Positions 10,051 through 20,034 of a stretch of 64,000 nt of DNA are shown here, one piece after another. Origin of the DNA: Apoderus coryli. Its lineage: Eukaryota > Arthropoda > Insecta > Coleoptera > Attelabidae. The stretch lies in contig OU452205.1 in assembly GCA_911728435.2 (NCBI GenBank), positions 20,144,080 through 20,208,079 of the forward strand. The letters are read 5' to 3'. The notes beneath the pieces were generated by a model that worked only from the letters and a program-made list of their open reading frames with translations, made no database searches and was not told where the DNA came from. The stretch's first letter is position 1; each line of letters begins with the position of its first letter. Position numbers and translations under genes: made by a program.

Positions 10051-11471
10051 CATTCACTCTAACATTATTAAATAAATTATCCTACCTATACGCAATCCCA
10101 ATGTCCTTTTGGTATATCGCTGGTTGCGACCAAACCGAAATGTTTCTTACTTACTTTAAATAAATTAATATGTTCGTATAGGAATATAATAATAATAGTA
10201 ACTGTAACAAGTAAGTTTTCGATGAAAATCAAGTTGTTGAAAAACATGGTCAATTTTTTTAAATAATTTTAATTTTTTCTACTAATTAAACGAAATTTAT
10301 TTAAACGTTAGAACAAGTAACAAAACCAAACTAACTTCATAATTGCAAAATTAATGCTGCGTGCATTGAAGCTAACGGCGGATATTTTCAACATTTAATA
10401 AATTTCTTCGACTATTTTTACGGCTTGGAGAAATAAAAAAAAACAACTTTTTTATAAGGATAAGCTGAAGAAAGGTCTTCAATTTTTTTAAATTTTGCAA
10501 TTATGAAGATAACGTTTAATTAGTAGAAAAAGTTAAATTTAGTTCAACAAATTTTCAACAGGTGATTTTGCTCGAACACTTTAGAGCTTATGACCAAGAG
10601 TACCTTTTTTGTGTACAAAATATTGGCGGTCATCTTAAAACCGTACTTTTTCCAGTGGCGTAGAAATTGAGGAGAAAAACACCCACTACTCCTTCAAAAT
10701 CTTCACCAATTATGAATTAATGAAAAACATTCTTGCACAAAACATAGCTTACTATGAGTAGAAAATGCTTAAAAAGCTGTTTTCTGTACGATAAACGGTT
10801 CCGGATTTTTTTTTCAATTTCTCTCGAAAATCGTGCATTTTAGAGGGTTAGTTAATAGAGACTTTTTCATATTTTTGGACGAGCTCTCACATCCTGAAGT
10901 CCTGCGCATATATAATGAAACACCCTGTATAATCCTTTGTACCGCACTCCATTACCAACCCAAGTGTTTTTTCGTTTGTAATGCTTTTGGTATATTACCT
11001 ATGTAGTATTATTCCTGAAAAAACATATATAGTCCCAAAAGAGTTGTGGGGCCACATTGGTCACATACCAGACACACTTTTCCTTTTGAAAACTACGCTG
11101 TGTCGTCGGAACATAAAAAATAGCACAGGAAGTTGTAAAATTTGTTGTAAAAACAAAAAAAAAAGAAATCATCCATGGATTATTTGGTAAGTTTAATAGG
11201 TCCACAAAACAGGGGATGTTTTGTGTAATACGTCTCTTGTCAAATACAATTCGGTTAGGTTCCGTTAAGTTAGATATCGGTACCAGCAGCGTACCATTTA
11301 TTTATTTAAGACCAATATTAAATAAGAATATTTTGAGTTTTATGCTCAAAATTGGTGAGTCAAAAACGGGTTGTAACCGTTATCGATTATTTTTCACCGC
11401 TGCATGCCACTTATACTTAACCAATCACATAGGTACGTCCACGTAGTGTGTGTGAGCGGAGCTAACACCCT
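10051..11471. other. Unit A, region upstream of the F-box promoter
   Basis: About 1.4 kb of AT-rich sequence, repeated in the other units (18224-19488, 20845-22270, 23628-24980). It includes a phrase ending in CACCCTGTATAATC, typical of the end of mariner-like repeats, and a weak frame (10981-11190) that is longer in other units but varies with an A-run. I see no gene I can support. Confidence 0.6.
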
Positions 11472-11532
11472 ATTGGCTGCGCAGCGTACGGGTAGGCGTA
11501 TATAAATCAGTGCCGCGCACGATATAGTCAGT
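11472..11532 (+). promoter_or_regulatory. F-box gene promoter, unit A
   Basis: ATTGG (inverted CCAAT) at 11472, TATATAAA at 11499-11506 and TCAGT initiator at 11528-11532. TATA to initiator A is 31 bp, the standard spacing. The same arrangement occurs in all four units. Confidence 0.75.
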
Positions 11533-11591
11533 TAAAATTTAATAATTATAGTGTGCGAATTTTAGTGAGGAAGTTAATTAATTCTACGAAT

Positions 11592-12024
11592 ATGTATAAA
11601 TTATTCAGAGGTATCGAGTCTCCGGCCCAGTTGGCGAGTTTACCAGTGGAAATGTGGTGTGCGATATTGCGCTTATTAGATGGAACATCTTTATTATCGA
11701 TGGTAGGTACGTGGTTTTCCAATTTTATTGAGTATTTGTTATGGTGATCAATTGCTGAAGAAAAGAATATGTGAGGCAATAGTACAAGAGAAGAAGACTA
11801 TGTTGGAGTTTAAGTTTAATCCGAAATTGACGACGAGCATAGGAAGAACTGGTGAATCAAAAGCTGCGACTCACGGACAAAATGTTGTTAAGGATGTCAG
11901 GGTGAGAGATATGCCTAGGAGTAATAAGACGATGGGAGAGAATTTGTTGAAGAAGTGTGACAAAAATCAGAAAATGGTTAGATCGAAGACAAGACAGCAT
12001 CGTTTCAATCCGTACAGGTTGTAA
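11592..12024 (+). pseudogene. F-box protein gene, unit A, frameshifted
   Basis: Same gene as at 22391 and 25100, starting at ATG 11592. After the F-box core (SLPVEMWCAILRLLDG) four extra bases near 11703-11708 (GGTAGGTACG where other copies have GGTACG) shift the frame and give a premature stop at 11747. The rest of the protein remains open in the other frame to 12024. If real, this copy makes only the first part of the F-box. A sequencing slip is possible but the other units agree with each other. Confidence 0.8.
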
Positions 12025-12831
12025 TTGGTGAGTAGTATATAGCTTTTGTATATATTAAAATTAATTGTAAATAATAATTTAGCTTGGGTTTGTACATATT
12101 AGATTATTTAGCACCTAGTGTTGTAGTTTGTAAAAATATAGATTTAGATGTATATAATTGTATCTTATTTCTGTGTATATGTTGTAATAAGGTTTATAAG
12201 ACAGTAAATATGAAACCATGATTTACTTTCACTGGTTGTAGGATTTTTCTTGATGAAAATCTTCCTGGTGAGCATAAGTGAAAAATCAAGTATAACATAT
12301 GTGGTTGAACATATCGATAATAGGATGTTACCATATGCCAGAAGGAAAGTGTGTAGGCCGTTTAGTTTTTTTAATAAGTGTTGGGGATTACACAAATATT
12401 AAAATATACTCTTGAAAAATGTTTTTTTAGGTAAAAGTTAGTTTTTTTGATTTTTGTTTTAATGGTGACACCTAGGTCTCACGAGGCCAGGCGATATCTC
12501 AAACAGCCGGGTTGACCGCATGAATCCAACGTGTCACCAGCACGATATCCTAACACACTAAAAATAAAATGTCGATAACAACTTCCCGAGAAGAAGTAAT
12601 TCACTCCAGGTATAAAATACTAAATATATCGATGACCAAATACCAAATACTATTCAAAAATATAATAAAAAAAAACATATCTCTCTATAGGTTTACCAAA
12701 TAAACCATAAATATTTAACTAAAAATGTTCCAATACAAACGCCACAAAAGTAGGAACTTAACTCAAATTTAACTTCAAAATAAATGTAACTTATTAGTAT
12801 GGGGAATTTGGGCGTGTCCTGTCTCCTAACT
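12025..12831. other. Unit A, region downstream of the F-box gene
   Basis: About 0.8 kb without a coding frame. It contains a GATTTTTC..GAAAATC hairpin near 12240-12260 and an inverted repeat GGTGACAC 12464-12471 with GTGTCACC 12531-12538. Both are kept in the other units. Confidence 0.6.
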
Positions 12832-12975
12832 CATTCACTCTAACATTATTAAATAAATAATCCTACCTATACGCAATCCCAATGTCCTTTTGGTATATCG
12901 CTGGTTGCGACCAAACCGAAATGTTTCTTACTTTAAATAAATTAATATGTTCGTATAGGAATATAATAATAATAG
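12832..12975. repeat. Unit B, left end before LTR-element insertion
   Basis: First 144 bp of the second array unit. It resumes at 18220 after the Mdg3-like element. Confidence 0.85.
12972..12975. repeat. Target-site duplication ATAG, left
   Basis: ATAG is repeated at 18220-18223. Other array units have a single copy at this point, showing a clean insertion. Confidence 0.85.
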
Positions 12976-13292
12976 TGTAGGAATTTTTCATCTTAAAAGT
13001 ATAATTACTTAATGTGCCGCTCCCTACAGAGCATATGACGTGCGACGTCATTACAATAATGGAATGCGACGTCATTCGGGTTTTGACGTTTGACGAAGAA
13101 CGGCACAATTTCAAATTTTTAAAATTCAATATACCTAAGTGCGTTAGCTATTTCTTAATTTTATTGTTCGATTAGTTAGTTAAATTATTCTTACCGAGTT
13201 GTCATATTTTCACGTTGTATTTTGTATTCGATTAAATCATTATTTGAGACGTCACGTGTTTTAACCCCTAGACAACGACAAAAAAGCCTACA
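12976..13292 (+). repeat. 5' LTR, Mdg3-like element
   Basis: 317 bp, TGTAGG...CCTACA. It contains clustered CRE-like sites: ATGACGTGCGACGTCAT (13028-13044), GCGACGTCAT and GACGTCACGTG near 13250. These could bind bZIP factors and drive transcription; that is inference from motif alone. Confidence 0.9.
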
Positions 13293-13295
13293 TTT

Positions 13296-13313
13296 TGGGG
13301 GCTCAACCGGGAT
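13296..13313 (+). other. Primer-binding site (tRNA-Pro-like)
   Basis: TGGGGGCTCAACCGGGAT lies three bases after the LTR. It differs at two positions from the well-known tRNA-Pro primer site TGGGGGCTCGTCCGGGAT. Confidence 0.6.
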
Positions 13314-13955
13314 AGAGATAGAGATTGTGCGGATAGAGATTGTGAGGGATACAAAATACAGTTTGGTTTATCAATACGTACGAAAGAAAGAATAATACGT
13401 AAGTTAGTAACGCATGAAAATACGAACGTGATAAGTAGTACGAGAAGACAAACGAACGAGGTTCAGACGATTCTCAAGCTGTTTCCGAATATACGAGTAT
13501 ATGATCCTATTTGGTAGCTGGTGTGCGGTTGGCGGCAAAGCGTAAACTTCTTTAAGGTAAAGACGAATATACGTTCAGAAGTTCAAAATCAGCCGGGCGA
13601 TTGCAAATAGCTATACGAAAATTAGACGATTATCGGTGCAGTAGCAGAAGAAGACGAGTTTCAATAACAGTTTGTTACCATATAATAAAAGAAGATTATA
13701 AGGTAGGAGATCCAATTTTTACTATTTCACGGACGTTTCGACTTATCGCTGACGTTTCCATTGGCTATTGTTGCGGATATTTAGTTTAATAAATCTTTAA
13801 TTTGATTATTTTTAGTATAATTATTGTAAAGCCGCGTACATAGGTATAATTATTGTTATAATTTAAATTATTTATTTAACTTTTGTCGATTTTGATTTAA
13901 ATATTATCCAAGATACCTAGGTAATTTTACTTCTACGTCTTAAAGATACCTAACG
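13314..13955 (+). other. Leader of the Mdg3-like element
   Basis: About 640 bp between primer site and gag start. It has a short GATAGAGATTGTG repeat at the left. A 62-codon frame at 13601-13789 is Arg-rich but has no known features; I do not call it a gene. Confidence 0.6.
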
Positions 13956-14876
13956 ATGGCCACTTTAGGAAAAATTGATAATATAAATTATCAGATAAAC
14001 TGTTGCAAATTTAAAGTTGTTAAAGCGTTACACTACATTTGTTTTGGTAATGAAGGTGAGCCTAGAAAAGTAAGAAAGGCGTTGCGTGAATTTTCAGGAT
14101 TTACATTTGATTATCAATCTGACGAATATCTAGCAAAAGTTGAAGAGGTAAGTTTGAATTTAGATATTTCTGATTTTATCGCTATATGTCAGGTTCTTGA
14201 TTTAAATTATACATCTGATAAAAATAAACTAGTGGAGTACATTTGTTCCTTCTTGATATCTTTCACGAAAAATGACGACGATGACGAAAACCCTGAAGAT
14301 GATGCAGAAAACGGAACAGATAATGACGAGTCAGAGAATGAAGATGAAGAAGAAAACGAAAGACGCGCAGAAGACGAAAGACGAGCAAAAGACGAAAACC
14401 AAGCAGAAGACGAAAGACGAAAAAGAAGTAATAGAGCCGAAGAAAGACGAAACAGAAACAAAGAAGACGAGATAAGACGACAAAAAGACGAGGAGAAGCA
14501 AAGAAGACACGAAAAACAAAGACGAAAACAATATGAAAGAAGACGAAAGGACAATGACGACAATCACATTGGAAGTACATCCAGTGATGAAAGCATAGCA
14601 GGTAATGAAGTAAGAAGAAATAAAAAACAAGAAACATTCACATTAAGCTTCAGAGATGTTGAAGATAGCTTAAGAACGTTTGATGGAAAGGATGATTATC
14701 CGATCCACTCGTGGATATCCGAATTTGAAGAAGTTGCGGAAATTACGTGCTGGAACGAACTTCAGAAACTGATCTACGCAAAGAAATGTCTAGCAGGACT
14801 GGCCAAGTTATTTGTGCAGTCAGAAAGAGGAATCAAATCTCAAATCGTGGTCGATACTAAAACAACGTTTAATTGA
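13956..14876 (+). pseudogene. gag: Gag N-terminal part, Mdg3-like element (frameshifted)
   Basis: Starts at ATG 13956. Residues 1-100 include a helical region (LDISDFIAICQVLDLNY, then KLVEYICSFL) reminiscent of a small DEK-C/SAP-like fold. Residues about 105-215 are a run of Asp/Glu/Arg/Lys repeats, and from about 228 the Gag capsid region begins (LRTFDGKDDYPIHSW). The frame is then broken by an exact 7-bp tandem duplication (TCAAATC at 14833-14839 and 14840-14846), which adds one to the frame and leads to a stop at 14876. The rest of the capsid region continues in the next frame. Confidence 0.8.
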
Positions 14877-15222
14877 TGAATTTGCCGTACAGGTTAACAG
14901 TGCTCAAATACATAAGTTGCTGATGACGAGAAAGAAAAAATTTGATGAATCTGTACAGGAATACATGTTGAAAATGCGTGAAATATCAAGCCGTGCATGC
15001 ATTGAAACTGAAGCTGTAATTCAATACATAATAGACGGAATACAGGACGAAACGTCAAATAAATTGATTTTGTATGGGGCGAGAGATTTTGCAGAATTTA
15101 AAGAAAAACTTAAATTGTATGATAGCATACAGATGAAGAAAAATACTTCAACATATATAAAACCAAAGAAAGAAGGCGATTATAAGAAGAAAACAGAAAA
15201 TGCCAAGAAAGAAAACAACTAA
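14847..15222 (+). pseudogene. gag: Gag C-terminal part, Mdg3-like element
   Basis: Continuation of the capsid region in the frame +1 to gag (ILKQRLIDEFAVQ, QEYMLKMREISSR, IQYIIDGI). It ends at TAA 15220-15222. Beyond that stop the same frame continues directly into two zinc knuckles and pol, so the stop is either a point mutation or a readthrough site. Nothing near it marks a known readthrough signal. Confidence 0.75.
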
Positions 15223-17892
15223 AAACAAGTTAGTTGTTTTAACTGCGGAGCGAAAGGTCATAAATCGAGAGACTGTCCAGATAAGTCCAAAGGCACCAAA
15301 TGTTTTAGCTGCAACGGTTATGGACATGTTTCATCGAAGTGCACTGTGAAAAATGCGACGCGAAGTACAAGTTCAAATAATGTTAATTGTATTGAAGTTA
15401 CTCCAAAGAATGCCGTTAAAGTAAAAATAGCCGATGTCGAATTGGTAGCATTGTTTGATACTGGAAGTGATATTTGTACATTAAGAGAGGACGTATATTA
15501 TAAGCATTTCCAGAATATACCATTGTTACAAGATCGAATAACTCTGAAAGGTTTGGGAGAAAACAAGGTTGAAACGTCGGGAGCATTTAGTACCAATGCA
15601 ACAGTGAACGATGATGAAGAATTTGAACTTATATTTCATGTGATACCCAAAGTTTCTACATCATTCCAAATGATAGTAGGAAATAACATCCTAAAAGAAG
15701 CTGAAGTAAACATAAGGGATGACGGTATCATTATCCATAAGAAAAAAGATAATTTCATTATGCAGATCGCAGTAGAGGAAAAGTTTGAAGCAGAAGTCAA
15801 TGTAGATCACATTCTAAATGAAGAAAAGAAGAAAGTCGTTAGGAAACTTATTGAACAATATAAACCAGAGAAAACGAAGACTACAGAGATCGAAATGAAA
15901 ATAATTTTGAAAAATGAGGAACCAATTTATCAAGGTCCAAGGAGATTGTCAGTATCAGAGAAGTTAGAAGTTGAAACCCAGATAGAAGAGTGGTTACAGG
16001 ATGGAATAGTAAAACCCAGTTGCTCAGATTTTGCTAGTCCCATAGTCCTTGTAAAGAAGAAAGATGGTCGAACTAGGATATGCTGCGACTATCGCAAATT
16101 AAACAAAAACATCATCAAAGACAGGTTTCCCTTGCCACTGATTGAAGATGTGTTGGACAAATTACAAAATGCAAAAGTGTTTAGCACTATAGATTTGAAG
16201 AACGGATTTTTCCACGTACCAGTAGAAGATAAGTCAACGAAGTATACGTCGTTTGTGACACATAACGGGCAATATGAATTCATGAGATGTCCGTTTGGAC
16301 TATGTAACAGTCCTGCAGTGTTTCAAAGGTTCATTAATCACATATTCCGTGAACTAACAAGGCTCAATTTTGTAATGTACTACATGGATGATATCATTAT
16401 CCTAAGTTCTAACGAAGATGAAGGTATAGAGAGATTGAAAATAGTATTAGAAGTCGCGAAAGATTACGGTTTGGACATTAAAAAGAAGAAGTGTCAGTTT
16501 ATAAAAAGAAGAGTGGAATTTTTAGGATTCATCATAGAAGATAGAAAAGTACAACCTAACAAAGAAAAGTCGATAGCTATTCGAAATTTTCCGGAACCAA
16601 ATAACGTTAAGCAAATTCAATCATACTTAGGCTTAACTGGTTATTTTCGAAAATTCATACCTGGTTACGCTAAAATAGCTAAACCTCTAAGTGACTTATT
16701 ACGGAAAACTACTGAATTTAAATTTGGTGAGCCTGAAAGAAGTGCGTTTAAGACGTTACAGGAATTGTTAACACAAGAACCAGTTTTACATATATTCCAG
16801 CAAGGTTGTGAAACAGAACTACACACTGACGCTACTCAAAGCGGATACGGCGCATGCTTAATGCAACGATCTAACATAGATTCAAAATTTCATCCAGTGT
16901 ATTACATGAGCAAGAAGACAACACTAGCGGAAGAAAAGTACAGCAGTTACGAGTTAGAAGTACTTGCGATAATTCAAGCAGTCAAAAAATTTCGGATATA
17001 CCTCTTAGGTACGAAATTTAAGATAGTGACCGACTGTTCTGCATTTCAGAAGACAATGGATAAAAAAAACCTTACCACGAGAGTTGCACGATGGTCGCTA
17101 CTATTGGAAGAGTATGACTACCAAATTGAACACCGAAGAGAAACGCAAATGGCACATGTAGATGCCTTAAGCCGATACCCTGCAGTTATGACAATTTTAG
17201 AGGAAAATGGAATAATGGAGCGAATAAAGCTAGCTCAAGATAAAGATGAACATTTGAAAGCGATTAAGGAAATTTTGAAAACGGGAAACTACGAAGATTA
17301 TTATCTTGATCATGGCATATTAAACAAATACGAGAAAAAACAGCAATTGTTAGTGATACCTAAAGCCATGCAGACTGAGGTTATACGGAACGCTCATGAA
17401 GTTGGACATTTTGCAGTGAAAAAGACTGAAGAACTAATAAAAAGAGAGTTTTATATTCCGAAAATTAAAGAAAAGATAGAAGCGTATATAAGCAATTGTA
17501 TACCGTGTATACTAGGAAACAGAAAGAAAGGTAAGAAAAAAGAAATTCTTCACCAATTTAGTCAACAACGAGAAGATCTAAGAGCAGTGTGTAAAGAACA
17601 GATACTTAAAGTACAGACCGAAAATAAGAAGAGTTATAATTTGCGCAGGCGGAAGGCATTTAATTACAAGGAAAATGACCTCGTTGTTATTAAACGAACT
17701 CAATTTGGCCCAGGCTTGAAAGTCAAACGAAAATTTTTAGGACCATATCAGATTACTAAAATAAAAGGTAATGATCGTTATGATGTCATTAAGGTGGGAA
17801 ATCACGAGGGAGCAATGCGTACTTCCACTTGTGCTGAATATCTCAAAACGTGGGTTGAGAATCAAAGTGAATCCGAGTCGGATTCTGACTAG
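15223..17892 (+). pseudogene. pol: Zinc knuckles and Pol with deleted integrase core, Mdg3-like element
   Basis: One open frame, in the same phase as the gag C-terminus; first Met at 15346. Two CCHC knuckles come first (CFNCGAKGHKSRDC, CFSCNGYGHVSSKC). From the Met: protease DTGSD (Asp about residue 38), RT with RKLNKNIIKDRFPLP and GLCNSPAVFQRF and YMDD at about residue 346, RNase H (HTDATQSGYG) and HVDALSRYP. Integrase keeps its zinc site (HEVGH...CIPC) but near 17545 jumps directly to the C-terminal domain (LRRRKAFNYKENDLVV, GPYQI). The whole DDE catalytic core, usually about 150-200 residues, is missing in frame. It cannot integrate on its own. Confidence 0.85.
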
Positions 17893-17902
17893 GATGGCCG
17901 AG

Positions 17903-18219
17903 TGTAGGAATTTTTCATCTTAAAAGTATAATTACTTAATGTGCCGCTCCCTACAGAGCATATGACGTGCGACGTCATTACAATAATGGAATGCGACGTC
18001 ATTCGGGTTTTGACGTTTGACGAAGAACGGCACAATTTCAAATTTTTAAAATTCAATATACCTAAGTGCGTTAGCTATTTCTTAATTTTATTGTTCGATT
18101 AGTTAGTTAAATTATTCTTACCGAGTTGTCATATTTTCACGTTGTATTTTGTATTCGATTAAATCATTATTTGAGACGTCACGTGTTTTAACCCCTAGAC
18201 AACGACAAAAAAGCCTACA
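17903..18219 (+). repeat. 3' LTR, Mdg3-like element
   Basis: 317 bp, identical by eye to 12976-13292. The purine-rich stretch just before it, AGGATGGCCGAG, is the likely plus-strand primer. Confidence 0.9.
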
Positions 18220-19488
18220 ATAGTAACTGTAACAAGTAAGTTTTCGATGAAAATCAAGTTGTTGAAAAACATGGTCAATTTTTTTAAATAATTTTAATTT
18301 TTTCTACTAATTAAACGAAATTTATTTAAACGTTAGAACAAGTAACAAAACCAAACTAACTTCATAATTGCAAAATTAATGCTGCGTGCATTGAAGCTAA
18401 CGGCGGACATTTTCAACATTTAATAAATTTCTTCGACTATTTTTACGGCTTGGAGAAATAAAAAAAAAACAACTTTTTTATAAGGATAAGCTGAAGGAAG
18501 GTCTTCAATTTTTTTTAAATTTTGCATTTATGAAGATAACGTTTAATTAGTAGAAAAAGTTAAATTTATTTCAACAAATTTTCAACAGGTGATTTTGCTC
18601 GAAAACTTTAGAGCTTATGACCAAGAGTACCTTTTTTGTTTAGAAAATATTGGCGGTTATCTTAAAACCGTACTACTTTTTTTTTTGGCGTAGAAATTGA
18701 GGAGAAAATCACCCACTACTCCTTCAAAATCTTCACCAATTATGAATTAATAAAAAACATTCTTGCACAAAACATAGCTTATTATGAGTAGAAAATGCTT
18801 AATGCGGTTCCGTTTCCGGATTTTTTTTTCAATTTCTCTCAAAAATGGTGCATTTTAGAGGGTTAGTTAATAGAGACTTTTTCATATTTTTGGACGAGCT
18901 CTCACATCCTGAAGTCCTGCGTATATATTATGAAACACTCTGTATAATCCTTTGTACTGCACTCCATTACCAACCCAAGTGTTTTTTCGTTTATAATGCT
19001 TTTGGTATATTACCTATGTAGTATTATTCCTGAAAAAAAAAAATATAGTCCCAAAAAAGTTGTGGGGCCACATTGGTCACATACCAGACACACTTTTCCT
19101 TTTGAAAACTACGCTGTGTCGTCGGAACATAAAAAATAGCACAGGAAGTTGCAAAATTTGTTGTAAAAACAAAAAAAAAAAAGAAATCATCCATGGATTA
19201 TTTGGTAAGTTTAATACGTCCACAAAACAGGGGATGTTTTGTGTAATACGTCTCTTGTCAAATACAATTCGGTTAGGTTCCGTTAAGTTAGATATCGGTA
19301 CCAGTAGCGTACCATTTATTTATTTAAGACCAATATTAAATAAGAACATTTTGAGTTTTATGCTCAAAATTGGTGAGTCAAAAACGTGTTGTAACCGTTA
19401 TCGATTATTTTTCACCGCTGCATGCCACTTATACTTAACCAATCACATAGGTACGTCCACGTAGTGTGTGTGAGCGGAGCTAACACCC

Positions 19489-19550
19489 TATTGGCTGCGC
19501 AGCGTACGGGTAGGCGTATATAAATCAGTGCCGCGCGCGATATAGTCAGT
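19489..19550 (+). promoter_or_regulatory. F-box gene promoter, unit B
   Basis: ATTGG near 19490, TATATAAA at 19517-19524 and TCAGT at 19546-19550, with the same 31-bp spacing as in the other units. Confidence 0.75.
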
Positions 19551-19609
19551 TAAAATTTAATAATTATAGTGTGCGAATTTTAGTGAGGAAGTTAATTAAT
19601 TCTACGAAT

Positions 19610-20034
19610 ATGTATAAATTATTCAGAGGTATCGAGTCTCCGGCCCAGTTGGCGAGTTTACCAGTGGAAATGTGGTGTGCGATATTGCGCTTATTAGATG
19701 GAACATCTTTATTATCGATGGTACGTGGTTTTCCAATTTTATTGAGTATTTGTTATGGTGATCCATTGCTGAAGAAAAGAATATGTGAGGCAATAGTACA
19801 AGGGAAGAAGACTATGTTGGAGTTTACGTTTAATCCGAAATTGACGACATAGGAATAACTGGTGAATCAAAAGCTGCGACTCACGGACAAAATGTTGTTA
19901 AGGATGTCAGGGTGAGATATATGCCTAGGAATAATAAGACGATGGGAGAGAATTTGTTAAAGAAGTGTGACAAAAATCAGAAAATGGTGAGATCGAAGAC
20001 AAGACGGCATCGTTTCAATCCGTACAAGTTGTAA
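19610..20034 (+). pseudogene. F-box protein gene, unit B, frameshifted
   Basis: Starts at ATG 19610 and keeps the full F-box (LPVEMWCAILRLLDG to DPLLKKRICEAI). Near 19849 four bases present in units A, C and D are missing (ACGACATAGG instead of ACGACGAGCATAGG), so the frame stops at 19852 after about 80 codons. The basic C-terminal tail is open in another frame to 20034. It might still make a bare F-box peptide. Confidence 0.8.

Larger units (their letters stand above)
12976..18219 (+). mobile_element. Mdg3-like Ty3/gypsy LTR element, recent but defective
   Basis: A 5244-bp element with two 317-bp LTRs that are identical by eye, a tRNA-Pro-like primer site, gag, zinc knuckles, protease, RT, RNase H and a partial integrase, and an ATAG target duplication inside array unit B. 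RT motif GLCNSP and the gene order fit the Mdg3/Blastopia side of Ty3/gypsy. There is no env. Lesions are a 7-bp duplication in gag, a stop before the zinc knuckles and loss of the integrase core. Identical LTRs with a defective body imply it was copied with another element's proteins. Confidence 0.9.

Noticed and set aside
12240..12262. CTGATGA-like string in the F-box unit 3' region as a hammerhead
   Set aside because: It is followed directly by AAAATC; there is no stem II, GAAA partner or NUH site in position.
14207..14637. Long minus-strand frames opposite gag of the Mdg3-like element
   Set aside because: They mirror the repetitive acidic/basic coding region and are Ser/Phe/Leu-rich shadows.
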